From positions 1-64,000 of the forward strand of contig CANGIW010000001.1 in the NCBI GenBank assembly GCA_947454145.1: a DNA stretch of 64,000 nucleotides, in the 5' to 3' direction. Shown here one piece after another: positions 9,387 through 18,309 of the stretch. A program made the position numbers and the translations under genes. Positions within the stretch are counted from its first letter, which is position 1. Each line of letters starts with the position of its first letter. The stretch comes from Rickettsiales bacterium (GTDB lineage: Bacteria > Pseudomonadota > Alphaproteobacteria > Rickettsiales > Rickettsiaceae). The notes under the pieces are model-generated. The model worked only from the letters and a program-made list of their open reading frames with translations. It was not told where the DNA came from and searched no databases.

Positions 9387-10898
9387 TTATGACCTCGTCC
9401 TCAATATTGTAAGATATTTTACTGAAAATTGCACTAAAATTGTCACGATTATAACAATAACTATAAAATATTTGTTATGTGTAATTATATTTTGAACGCC
9501 GCATATATCGATAACTAACATAAAGATAGAACTAAGAATAGCATTTACGATATAAGTGGTAGAATTATATAAAAATGAATGGTTATGTTCGCGGATAAAT
9601 GCATCTCTTATTATAATACCAATACTTATGGGTATGACAGATACCATAGAAGCAAAAAATATAGATGGATTAAGTAAACGCCATGATATATAGGTTACAG
9701 ATAGTAATGGGATATGGCATCTTGCAACTACGTCTAAGATATCAGCAAATTTTATTAGCTCCTTCCAATTGGTAGATTTTTCATATATAGTTGTCGTTGT
9801 TTTAATTGTAAAAAATAAAATAGCACAGACCCCTAAAACTAAAACTAAATATATGTAGCTGACGCTGTAATTTTTGAAATTGGCATTGGCGCTTAAATTT
9901 TCTATTAAATCTACACAATAATTACTGGCAAAAGAAGGGAGTAACGATAGAAAGCAGCATCCAAAAAAGCTCATACCAGCTTTTGCTGCAAAAATAGTAC
10001 CAGATATTGCAAACAACAATGCAGAAATTAAACTGATAAAATCAAATAAATCACTTTTTACTGTTTCAAAAAACAAATAAGGTTGTAGATAATTGTTTAA
10101 AATTTGTTTGTAAGCGTATTTATTCAGGGTTTTGTCAATTGCCTGATTGAAATTATAAACAGTCTCAAGTGGCACTGTGTCTTTATTGAAAATAAAATGC
10201 ACAGGAACTTCAGTTGTAAGGTTTAGATTGAATACTTTGTTAGCAGAGTTGTATTCCATAATCAAAGAAGACGCAACAAAATTATCTATTATCAAATAAT
10301 CTATTTCTTTTCGTAAAAATGCTTCAAAAGCCAATCCATCAGTAGAGTAGCTTTCAACTATGTGTCCGTTATTTTTGGCTATGAAATTATTAATTCTTTC
10401 ACTGCCGTAATTGTAATTTTTTACAACCCCTAATTTATAGTTAGCAAGAGTGATATTTACAAGCAATTCTCCTAAATTGTCAAATATTTTGGGTAGCCTA
10501 GTGTCTTTTAAAACATAGATATCATAAACTTCATGGCGGTAAGGTTTTGAAAAATAAAAATCTTTACCACGCTCTTCAGAAAAACTTATGCCGGATGTAA
10601 AATCTTTCTTCTCAAGTTTTAGTTTTGTTAAGATATCAAAATCTTTTATTTGAGTGTAATAAACCGCAAGATCTAAATCTTTACTAATCAAATTAAATAA
10701 ATCTACATCTAATCCAACTAAAGATTTATGATCAAAAGTAAATACATGATATTGATATGGTTTATAGGGATACCAAATTCCTGATAATTTATTTTTAACC
10801 CTAAGAACATCGCAATCATTAACCTTATTGTGAGAAATGATGGATGTTGACGTTGATAATATAAAAAATAATAAAACTAATATTCGAAAAATTATCAC
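9387..10898 (-). CDS. solute-binding domain fused to a TRIC/UPF0126-like membrane domain
   Basis: A 503-residue two-part protein. Residues 1-22 form a signal peptide; 30-275 look like a periplasmic family 3 solute-binding domain (GIWYPYKPYQY, VGLDVDLFNLISKDL, FSEERGKDFYFSKPY, YKLGVVKNYNYGS, EIDYLIIDNFVA). Residues 285-500 carry about six to seven membrane helices with two UPF0126/TRIC-like repeats (FAISGTIFAAKAG near 297, and the IGIIIRDAF motif near 426, cf. GGxxRD). TRIC proteins are cation channels; the binding domain normally serves ABC transporters. A ligand-gated channel or sensor is my inference. GTG start; no ABC genes nearby. Ordinary codon use. Confidence 0.75.
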   Translation of the reverse strand: MIIFRILVLLFFILSTSTSIISHNKVNDCDVLRVKNKLSGIWYPYKPYQYHVFTFDHKSLVGLDVDLFNLISKDLDLAVYYTQIKDFDILTKLKLEKKDFTSGISFSEERGKDFYFSKPYRHEVYDIYVLKDTRLPKIFDNLGELLVNITLANYKLGVVKNYNYGSERINNFIAKNNGHIVESYSTDGLAFEAFLRKEIDYLIIDNFVASSLIMEYNSANKVFNLNLTTEVPVHFIFNKDTVPLETVYNFNQAIDKTLNKYAYKQILNNYLQPYLFFETVKSDLFDFISLISALLFAISGTIFAAKAGMSFFGCCFLSLLPSFASNYCVDLIENLSANANFKNYSVSYIYLVLVLGVCAILFFTIKTTTTIYEKSTNWKELIKFADILDVVARCHIPLLSVTYISWRLLNPSIFFASMVSVIPISIGIIIRDAFIREHNHSFLYNSTTYIVNAILSSIFMLVIDICGVQNIITHNKYFIVIVIIVTILVQFSVKYLTILRTRS

Positions 10899-11173
10899 AA
10901 TTTTTGAGTTTAAAAAAAATCACTAAACACTTAATAAATAATAACTCCAAATACAAATAATTGTAAATAAATTATTTCTCTTATTTAATTGTCACTTAAA
11001 TCAATATTTTTCCAAACCTATTGCAAAGAGATAAAAAGTATCTAAAGTATGTAGTAAATAAGTCACAAATCACTATAATTTCTTCTTTTTTATCAAGTTA
11101 GTGTTGCATAATAATTAAAATAAATTCAATATTAGATGTATTAAGAAAATTAAATTTAATTAAGGGGTTTGAA

Positions 11174-13399
11174 ATGATTTCAGAAGATAAAACAAAAAGT
11201 AAGGATGTATCAAGCTGGAGCTATTATAAGGATTTATCGTATAAAGTTTATAACGGAGATAATTTGAGTAATGATGCTGTTAGATTTGGGTGTTTAATTT
11301 CTTTATTGTCTACTAAATTGCTTAAAAACGGATTAAAAAATACAGGGTTAGGGAATTCATTCTTAGTTATTAATACACTAAACATCGCATCTACGCAGTT
11401 AGCTGGGTTTGGTTATGATTATGTTTATCCTCAAGACAAAGAAGAGGTAAGGGATACATTTTCTAAAAAATGTATACAAGCTACAACCGCTAATGCTTTA
11501 TATTCTGGTGCTACCCGGCTAGCTGTTACTTTAGAATCTAATTATTCACCAGGTAATCGATTAGCTATATTTTCTACTTTGTGGTTAACATCAATGCCGT
11601 TTTCAGTTTATGCGATAAAAAAAACCTCGGAATATATCGATATAGCTGTAAATGGTCATGTTGACTCTGGTAAAAATATTTATAGCACCGATATATTGAG
11701 TAATGCTGGTACAAGATTTGGTTATGTAGCTGCTGGACTTACTGTACATTCAGTAATGACGATAGCGCATCAAAAACATTATACGGCGAATTTTGCAATA
11801 TTAGGCACTCCAATTCTTACCACTATAGCTTTTTATTTAGGGGGGGGGGCTTATGATTATTTATACCCCAAAAGTCAGGAAGAGAGGCAAGATTCGTTTG
11901 ATGCAAAAGCATTGCAGAGTATAGTATCCAGTGCGTTATTTATTGGTTGTGGGATTTTGGCAAACATTTTAGCTGATAAATATTTCCCCCAAAAAATTAG
12001 AATTCCAATTCCTGGTTCTAGGGTTGTGAAAGAAATAGTCCAACATCAAAATAAATATGCTGCTTTAAAGATTTTCCCCGCATTATGGCTAACTTCAACT
12101 GCTTCTACATATTTTGCTCTAGAAAAAGCAGAAGAATATGGTTTTATTAAGCTTGAAGAATTTGAGTATTGTACGAATTTAGCTTATAATGCTACGAAAT
12201 TAGTTTATAAAATGTATGATAAAGATAATTTAAGTAATAACGGTTTAGTGTTTGGAAGGTTTATTGCTGGATTTTCTACTTATTTTGTTAAAAGTAAACT
12301 AAAAACTATAACAAGACTACCAACTTCCAAGATACAATTTAATATTGTCATTAATTTAGCAGATACAACAGCTGTTTATTTAGCAGGTGTAACTTTTGAC
12401 TTTATTCTTCCAAAATATGCTAATAAAAAAGAACTAGAAGCTTCATTTTATGAGGAGTCTATGCAGTTTTTGATGTCTAGTTTGTTACATCCACGATTTT
12501 GTACTTTAGCTAATTGGCTAGCTCCAAAATATCTTCCAGATGATGTAAACGGTGAGGTTAAAGTTTTTTCGTATTTGTGGCTAATGGCAACACCACTTGC
12601 ATTATTTGCTATATCCAACTTCGATGAATTTTTTTTACAAAATACAAATAATGTAGCAGTTAATGCTACTAATAATCATTTAACTGATAATGGAATTATA
12701 GTTTTTAATTCTTTTGCTGCAATTGCTGTTACACTTCAGTTATCTAGTTTTACAGGGGCTAGTGTTTTTTATGATATGCCTATTCCTGTAACCATCGTAG
12801 GAGTTTTTTCAACTGGGATAGCATCTTATTTAGTAGCACGAGTATTTGATAACTTTTATGATCAAAATCAACAATCTAGCAGTTCTATAGATATTAATAT
12901 AAAAGGAGGTGTAATGTCTTCTTTATACATATGCTCACTGGCTTTAGCTTATTGTGTATCAGGTAGTGAATATTTACAACCAATGCGTAAATTTTATTCT
13001 GAAGATAGTTCTTTTACAAGAAAGTTAACAGAGGTTGAGATTACGAGTAAAATTACATTGAATATTGGCTCATTCATATTTGTAGCGTCAATGACGCCAA
13101 CATTTTTGGCAATAACCAAAATAGAAGAATATTATTCTGCTAAACAAAATAAACCTGAAGCAACTTCTCTATATAGCCTTGAGGTTACTAATAAAGATGA
13201 AACAAATAAAATTTCTTTACATTTGATAATGAGTGCATTAGATTTTGATTTTGATGTTATACAACTCTTCCCATCTAAAGAGTATAGCGATGACTATAAG
13301 CCACTTTTATACGTAATATCAGAAAATAAAGTAGAAGATTTTGATATGTTATTTTTGGGAAGCAATAACAATAATAATGGTAATGGAGAAGAGTTGTAA
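11174..13399 (+). CDS. hypothetical protein with four internal repeats and a G10 tract
   Basis: Family not recognised. The 741 residues contain four divergent copies of a ~150-170 residue unit. Anchors recur in order: DNLSNDAVRFG (29), DILSNAGTRFG (173), DNLSNNGLVFG (351), NHLTDNGIIVF (501); then YDYVYP (81), YDYLYP (227), FDFILP (408), FDNFYD (558); then LWLTS-type hydrophobic segments ending in EY/EF (137, 304, 468, 635). Each unit has two to three hydrophobic segments, suggesting a multi-pass membrane or toroidal helical protein. No signal peptide. A run of ten Gs at codons 223-226 could shift frame. A strong hairpin terminator follows. ATG with AAGGGG ribosome site. Possibly a secreted host-interaction protein; unproven. 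Confidence 0.8.
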   Translation: MISEDKTKSKDVSSWSYYKDLSYKVYNGDNLSNDAVRFGCLISLLSTKLLKNGLKNTGLGNSFLVINTLNIASTQLAGFGYDYVYPQDKEEVRDTFSKKCIQATTANALYSGATRLAVTLESNYSPGNRLAIFSTLWLTSMPFSVYAIKKTSEYIDIAVNGHVDSGKNIYSTDILSNAGTRFGYVAAGLTVHSVMTIAHQKHYTANFAILGTPILTTIAFYLGGGAYDYLYPKSQEERQDSFDAKALQSIVSSALFIGCGILANILADKYFPQKIRIPIPGSRVVKEIVQHQNKYAALKIFPALWLTSTASTYFALEKAEEYGFIKLEEFEYCTNLAYNATKLVYKMYDKDNLSNNGLVFGRFIAGFSTYFVKSKLKTITRLPTSKIQFNIVINLADTTAVYLAGVTFDFILPKYANKKELEASFYEESMQFLMSSLLHPRFCTLANWLAPKYLPDDVNGEVKVFSYLWLMATPLALFAISNFDEFFLQNTNNVAVNATNNHLTDNGIIVFNSFAAIAVTLQLSSFTGASVFYDMPIPVTIVGVFSTGIASYLVARVFDNFYDQNQQSSSSIDINIKGGVMSSLYICSLALAYCVSGSEYLQPMRKFYSEDSSFTRKLTEVEITSKITLNIGSFIFVASMTPTFLAITKIEEYYSAKQNKPEATSLYSLEVTNKDETNKISLHLIMSALDFDFDVIQLFPSKEYSDDYKPLLYVISENKVEDFDMLFLGSNNNNNGNGEEL
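11840..11849 (+). repeat. homopolymeric G10 tract inside a coding region
   Basis: Ten consecutive Gs code Gly-Gly-Gly-Ala in repeat 2 of the 741-aa protein. With this count the frame stays open; gain or loss of one base would truncate the product shortly after residue 225. Such a run is rare by chance in DNA this AT-rich and is typical of slipped-strand contingency loci. Confidence 0.9.
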
Positions 13400-13404
13400 T
13401 AGAA

Positions 13405-13436
13405 TAGACTCAAAAATACCAGAGTTTTTGAGTCTA
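13405..13436. terminator. bidirectional intrinsic terminator
   Basis: A perfect 12-bp stem (TAGACTCAAAAA at 13405-13416, TTTTTGAGTCTA at 13425-13436) with an 8-base loop sits between the convergent 741-aa and SPFH genes. The A/T-rich base of the stem gives U-rich arms in both directions. Confidence 0.75.
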
Positions 13437-13452
13437 CAAAAGATTTGATGAG

Positions 13453-14376
13453 TTATTTTTTATCTACAATATTTTTATAAATAGATAAAGCTTGAGCTAT
13501 AAAGCCGCCTACATCTGCAGCATTGGTTGGTAGTATCATTGTGTTGGTGGTTTTTGCAAGTTCTCCAAATTTTTCTATATAATCGCCAGCTAGTTTTAGC
13601 ATTACAGCTTCAGTGCCTTTTTGAGATTCAAGGCTTGAGGCAATAATTCTAATGCTATTAGCTGTAGCTTCTGCAACCATATTGATTGTCTCTGCTTCTG
13701 CCTTTGCGTAATTTATTTTTTGAGTATAAGCCCCTTCTGAAGATAATACCTTTTCTATTTTATCAGCTTCAGAATTATTTATTTTAGATTGTCTAAACCC
13801 CTCAGACTCTAATATTACAGCTCTTTTTTGTCTATCCGCTGCAATTTGTAGCTCCATAGCTTGCAAAACAGTTGAAGGTGGTTGAATATCTTTTATTTCA
13901 TGGCGCATGCAACGTATTCCCCAGTCTTTAGCCGCTGAGTTGATTGAATTGACAATATTGATATTCAAGCTATCGCGTTCACCAAATATTTTTTCTAAAG
14001 ATAATTTACCAATCTCTGAACGCATTGTAGTTTGAGCTAGCTGTATAACAGCATAATAAGGATTACTAACACCATATGATGCAGAAACTGGATCAAAGAT
14101 TTTTACATATAAAACACCGTCAATTTTTAAAGATACATTGTCATTAGAAATTGCTGATTGCGCATTTACATCCATTGCTTCTTCTTTTAGAACATGTTTG
14201 TAGGCTACTTTGTCAATAAAAGGAATGGTAAAATTTAGACCTGGTTCTAAGTTACGATTAAATTTACCCAAACGCTCTATTATCCAAGCTTGTTGTTGCG
14301 GTACTATATTAATAGACATCGAAACGATAAAAATTATGGGTAATAATATATACAGCATTATAAAAATTTTATCCAT
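13453..14376 (-). CDS. SPFH/Band 7 family protein (paraslipin/QmcA type)
   Basis: Membrane-anchored scaffolding protein of the stomatin/prohibitin superfamily, thought to organise membrane microdomains or support proteases such as FtsH or NfeD-type partners. The 307-residue protein has one N-terminal membrane segment (5-23), the SPFH core (VPQQQAWIIERLGKFNRNLEPG, then PFIDKVAYKHVLKEE), and a long helical coiled-coil (about 185-255, rich in AEA and SEG repeats). The family's usual NfeD partner is not adjacent. ATG at 14376; divergent from mnhB with 162 bases between. Confidence 0.9.
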   Translation of the reverse strand: MDKIFIMLYILLPIIFIVSMSINIVPQQQAWIIERLGKFNRNLEPGLNFTIPFIDKVAYKHVLKEEAMDVNAQSAISNDNVSLKIDGVLYVKIFDPVSASYGVSNPYYAVIQLAQTTMRSEIGKLSLEKIFGERDSLNINIVNSINSAAKDWGIRCMRHEIKDIQPPSTVLQAMELQIAADRQKRAVILESEGFRQSKINNSEADKIEKVLSSEGAYTQKINYAKAEAETINMVAEATANSIRIIASSLESQKGTEAVMLKLAGDYIEKFGELAKTTNTMILPTNAADVGGFIAQALSIYKNIVDKK

Positions 14377-14478
14377 GATAGCACTAATTTGATGTTATTT
14401 ATTAATTAACTACAAAATAGTCTAACATAGTCAAAGTTTTTTTTGCAAACTAAAGCTTTGAAATTCAAGCATTTGTAC

Positions 14479-14516
14479 TTTAAAAGATTTAGCAATGATG
14501 TTACAATTTTAACATC
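14479..14516 (+). promoter_or_regulatory. promoter of the mnhBCD operon with overlapping inverted repeat
   Basis: TTTAAA at 14479, a 17-base spacer and TACAAT at 14502 form a plausible sigma70 promoter about 32 bases before the mnhB ATG. A 7-bp inverted repeat (GATGTTA / TAACATC, 14497-14516) spans the -10 box, a position where a repressor would act. Binding is inference. Confidence 0.45.
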
Positions 14517-14538
14517 GCATAGTTAGTATAAATAATAC

Positions 14539-14955
14539 ATGGAAGAAAAATCTTTAATATACGATACGCTTACTAAAGCTATATTGCCTTATATTTTGTT
14601 ATTTGGGCTTTATGTACAGATCAACGGAGAGCATTCTCCTGGTGGAGGATTTCAGGCATCTGTAATTATTGCCTCAGCAATAATAGCTTACGATATGATT
14701 TTTGATTCTATGCCAATTTCGTATAATCAATTAATCATGTCGGCAGCTTGGGGATGCATAATATATTTAGCTGTAGGTTTAATAGCTATTTTTACAGGGA
14801 ATAATTATTTAAACTACTATGCACTTGCGCAAAATAAATATACAGGGCAATTAATTGGAATTTTTATAGTTGAACTTGGTGTTGGTATAACAGTTTGCGC
14901 TGTAATGCTGATAATATACAGTTGTCTTGGTAAAATAACTTCAAAGGAATTATAA
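14539..14955 (+). CDS. mnhB: Na+/H+ antiporter MnhB/MrpB subunit
   Basis: Small membrane subunit of the multi-gene Mrp-type cation/proton antiporter. The 138-residue protein has four predicted membrane helices and the conserved HSPGGGFQASVI motif between helices 1 and 2. Its stop codon overlaps the mnhC start (shared A at 14955), so the genes are translationally coupled. The window holds B, C and a D-like subunit but not A, E, F or G. Confidence 0.9.
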   Translation: MEEKSLIYDTLTKAILPYILLFGLYVQINGEHSPGGGFQASVIIASAIIAYDMIFDSMPISYNQLIMSAAWGCIIYLAVGLIAIFTGNNYLNYYALAQNKYTGQLIGIFIVELGVGITVCAVMLIIYSCLGKITSKEL

Positions 14956-15329
14956 TGAGTTATATAAATTCAATATATATATTGTCAATTTCGATATTTG
15001 CTTTAGGTTTTGTTATTATAATCATAAGCAAGCAATATTTAAAAAAATTAATTGGTCTTTCTGTAATACAAGGAGCAGTGTTATTATTATATATAGCTAC
15101 TGCAAAATATAGCTACGGAACTATACCTATCGATAAATGTTTAGGGGTGCAAGATTGTGATATTGAATATTCAAGCCCAGTTCCACAAGTTTTGATGTTA
15201 ACGGCAATAGTTGTAGGTTTTGCAACAATGGCTGTAGCTATAGCTTTGATGTATCGCATTAAAGCGGAATTTCAAACTAATAACCAGAATCAGAGTAGTG
15301 TTTCTTACGAAATTTCACAGGACAAATAA
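14955..15329 (+). CDS. mnhC: Na+/H+ antiporter MnhC/MrpC subunit
   Basis: NuoK-like subunit of the Mrp antiporter. The 124 residues contain three membrane helices, including KKLIGLSVIQGAVLLLYI and a C-terminal PVPQVLMLTAIVVGFATMA segment characteristic of MrpC. The stop codon is directly followed by the mnhD ATG, with no gap. The loop between helices 2 and 3 contains two Cys (KCLGVQDCD), which is unusual for the family. Confidence 0.9.
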   Translation: MSYINSIYILSISIFALGFVIIIISKQYLKKLIGLSVIQGAVLLLYIATAKYSYGTIPIDKCLGVQDCDIEYSSPVPQVLMLTAIVVGFATMAVAIALMYRIKAEFQTNNQNQSSVSYEISQDK

Positions 15330-16670
15330 ATGTATCTAGAGCAGCATCTACCGGTGTTACAGGTAATAATACCATTATTTTTGGCTTTAATTAATGTTTT
15401 TAGTTTTAATTCTAGGAGATCTTGGGGTATAACGGTTTGTGCTGGGGTAATTTCTTTTACTATAAGTATATTGCTATTTTTTCAAATTACGCATAACAAT
15501 CCTTCAATATACTATAATATTGGAGACTGGTCTTCAGAGGTTGGTATAGAATATAAAGTCTTTGCAGATAATATCAAATTGCTGTTATGTATTAATTTCA
15601 TTTTTTTAATTTTCACTTTATTAATATTGCCAACAAAAATCAGCAAATTAGATCAAAGTAAATACGGATATCTATTTTACAGCATTTTACTGCTTTTTCA
15701 AACAGGAGCGTTGGGGATAATTATTACTAATGATATTTTCAATTTATATGTTTCCATAGAGATTATGTCTCTTGCAAGCTATACCATACTTAGCTATAGC
15801 GACAATAAAAAATCCACAATCGCTGCATTAGATTATTTGATAATAGGTAGTATAGCAGCTACCTTAATTTTACTAGCTATTGGGATAATATTTTACCTCA
15901 CAGGAAGTCTGAATATAGAAATAATTCATGAGTTTTTTCAAAATAACAAAATAGATAAAAATTTATTAAAATTTTCTACTAGTCTCATATTTCTTGGAAT
16001 TTTTGTTAAAATTGCCTTATTCCCCTTCAATAGTTGGATGATTAATCTGTATAAAGTGGCAGATATAGATATTTTAGCTTATATATCTGGGGTTTCTGTT
16101 GTTAGTAATTTTTATATATTCATCAAATTAACCTATTACGCTATACCATATGATATGGTTTTTGATAATGCATCAAGTTCATTAATAACGCTAATGGCAA
16201 ATATTGCTATTATTTTGTATGCGTATAATGCTTGTTTCGCCAAAAATCTAAGGCTTATAGTTATAAATTCTTCGGCTGTTAGTGTAGGCTATATGTGCTT
16301 AATCTATTTAAATAGCAGCGAAATAAAGCTTATATTTATATATTTGGTTACTGATGCCATTAGTAAATTTGCTCTATTCAGTCTTGTGAAATACGCAGAA
16401 TTTAATGGTAAAAAGATTTATATTGTGCCCAAGATATTTAGGAGTTCTATTATTGGGGTATTAATATGTTTTGTTATCATAAACAATGCTGGGTTGCCAT
16501 TTTCTGTAAATTTTTTAAACAAAGTCAATTTACTTGCACATTTACTTACCAAGGAAAGCTATTATTCATTTACAAGCGTTATCATATCTTCATTCTTGTC
16601 TTTAATATATAATTACCTGATTTTGCAGAATATATTTTTTATGGATACAAAGTCGGTAGCTTTTAAATAG
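15330..16670 (+). CDS. mnhD: Na+/H+ antiporter MnhD/MrpD-like subunit (NuoM/N family)
   Basis: Proton-translocating antiporter-like subunit homologous to complex I NuoL/M/N. The 446 residues form about 13-14 membrane helices. The central region NDIFNLYVSIEIMSLASYTILSY carries the conserved Glu of helix 5, and KFSTSLIFLGIFVKIALFPFNSWM the helix 7/8 Lys motif. It is somewhat shorter than typical MrpD (~490), mainly at the C-terminus. Third gene of a tightly coupled operon. Confidence 0.88.
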   Translation: MYLEQHLPVLQVIIPLFLALINVFSFNSRRSWGITVCAGVISFTISILLFFQITHNNPSIYYNIGDWSSEVGIEYKVFADNIKLLLCINFIFLIFTLLILPTKISKLDQSKYGYLFYSILLLFQTGALGIIITNDIFNLYVSIEIMSLASYTILSYSDNKKSTIAALDYLIIGSIAATLILLAIGIIFYLTGSLNIEIIHEFFQNNKIDKNLLKFSTSLIFLGIFVKIALFPFNSWMINLYKVADIDILAYISGVSVVSNFYIFIKLTYYAIPYDMVFDNASSSLITLMANIAIILYAYNACFAKNLRLIVINSSAVSVGYMCLIYLNSSEIKLIFIYLVTDAISKFALFSLVKYAEFNGKKIYIVPKIFRSSIIGVLICFVIINNAGLPFSVNFLNKVNLLAHLLTKESYYSFTSVIISSFLSLIYNYLILQNIFFMDTKSVAFK

Positions 16671-16788
16671 GCTGTTCAATTTCTTCAATTCAACATATGC
16701 TGGCGTTAACAAAGCTTCATTTAATTTTATTCAACAAAGTTACATAAACGTAATAACAAAAAAATGTTAATATATTCGTAATTAGTTC

Positions 16789-16817
16789 TTGACATATTGA
16801 TAATTACAGACTATTAT
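16789..16817 (+). promoter_or_regulatory. consensus-like sigma70 promoter
   Basis: TTGACA at 16789-16794, a 17-base spacer, and TATTAT at 16812-16817. This is a perfect -35 with a 5/6 -10, the best promoter seen in the window. It lies 42 bases before the ATG of the 459-aa gene at 16859. Confidence 0.75.
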
Positions 16818-16858
16818 TTGTGTATAAAGTATTAACCAAGTTAAAAAGTTATTAGTAT

Positions 16859-18238
16859 ATGAAAGACAATGAGTTAGAGACTCTTATTAAGAAGATCTCT
16901 GAAAAAGAGGATTACATTGGAATTTATAATATCGTAGATTCTCTAATTGCCAACAGTTTAGAAGGCCTATCCATAGAAATTCAAAATGAAAATTTTATTT
17001 CCTTTAAAAGCTTACTTCTAGAGTCTAAACATATAGAAATACTGAAAGTAGCGATTCATAGTCGTTATGAGTCTGGTATATCTTCATATAAACCCGAGGT
17101 TATAAATGAATTAATAAAAGCAGTAACTAAATATAATTATGATATAGATCTAAAAACTTTTCAAAATAAATATCTTGAATTATCATCCCAGCAAGACAAT
17201 TCAGATGTAGCAAATTTTGTAGATTATATATCTGATGAAGATATTCTGGCAATGGATGGTTATGAAGATATAGAAAAGCATATTACTTTACACGAAAAAG
17301 AGCAATTGATAAGGGATATAAGGAAAAAACATGCACAATATCAAAAAGAAGTATCTGAAGAAGGAGTAAATATTGCATATAGTGAGAGCTTACGTAAAGC
17401 TGATGAAATTAAATTCGAATCCATTTTGGCAGAAGATGACAACAAATATCAAATTCCGGGGCAATCTGATCATGTAGTTCATGGAATAAAATACTATGGT
17501 GTGTTAATAGAGAGTATAGGACACAAGAAAGACATAGATAAAAATATAAAAGATTTAGAAATAGTTAGACTATTACTAGAAGCTTTTAATATGTGTTTAG
17601 GTATTAAAGATAAGAAGCAACTAAACGATGCGAAAGAATTTTATCAATCGTATAATAATAGATATCAACTAATGACATTAGAATGTTGGAAACAAAAAGA
17701 TAAGCTTCCTGATAATTATCATTCAACTCAATTAAAATTAATACCAAAGATAATGGAAGATCTATTCTATCAAACTAGTGTAGAGGATTTCCAAAAAATG
17801 AAAGAAGAGGTAATGAAAGAACATCAAGATATAGCAGTTCAATATATTGTAGATGAGGAAGAAAACCTAAGCCTCGAAGAGATCAGAACCAAAAGGTTAG
17901 AACACCTGAAGAGTAAAAAGATTGAACCTAAAGATACAAATATTGCATCTATTTACCCAGAACTAAGGAGCAAAGAAGATACTCAAGCAAATTTAGACAA
18001 TAATAAAAACGAGATATATTCAGAGTTTAAAATATCTTTAAAGGCTTTAATAAATAATGTAAAACGATTAGATGAGAACGCAATAAGTGCAGAAATGAAC
18101 AAAATAATTGATGAAGATGCACGGGCATGGAAAGAATTATCGATGAACAAAATAATTGACAAAGATGCACAGGCATCAGAAGAATTATCCAAAGTTGAAT
18201 TATTTGGTGAAGCTGCAGCTCCTTCTGCTGAGCAGTAG
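16859..18238 (+). CDS. hypothetical hydrophilic protein, 459 aa
   Basis: Not recognised. The product is strongly charged (Lys/Glu/Asp-rich), without signal peptide or membrane segment, and largely helical, with likely coiled-coil stretches (for example around residues 135-165 and 320-350). Near the C-terminus a 16-residue unit (MNKIIDEDARAWKELS) is duplicated. It stands alone behind a near-consensus promoter, suggesting high expression. The composition, lack of homology to housekeeping families and terminal repeat would suit a secreted effector, but no secretion signal can be read. Confidence 0.7.
   Translation: MKDNELETLIKKISEKEDYIGIYNIVDSLIANSLEGLSIEIQNENFISFKSLLLESKHIEILKVAIHSRYESGISSYKPEVINELIKAVTKYNYDIDLKTFQNKYLELSSQQDNSDVANFVDYISDEDILAMDGYEDIEKHITLHEKEQLIRDIRKKHAQYQKEVSEEGVNIAYSESLRKADEIKFESILAEDDNKYQIPGQSDHVVHGIKYYGVLIESIGHKKDIDKNIKDLEIVRLLLEAFNMCLGIKDKKQLNDAKEFYQSYNNRYQLMTLECWKQKDKLPDNYHSTQLKLIPKIMEDLFYQTSVEDFQKMKEEVMKEHQDIAVQYIVDEEENLSLEEIRTKRLEHLKSKKIEPKDTNIASIYPELRSKEDTQANLDNNKNEIYSEFKISLKALINNVKRLDENAISAEMNKIIDEDARAWKELSMNKIIDKDAQASEELSKVELFGEAAAPSAEQ
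18095..18190 (+). repeat. 48-bp tandem duplication in the 459-aa gene
   Basis: Two adjacent 48-bp copies (18095-18142, 18143-18190) encode near-identical 16-residue blocks, MNKIIDEDARAWKELS and MNKIIDKDAQASEELS. The unit length preserves frame. Confidence 0.85.
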
Positions 18239-18309
18239 AAATCTTTTTCACTCCACTAAAATTTTTTTCAAAAACTACAAGTGCTGCAGGCTATCAAAGC
18301 TGTGTAGCA

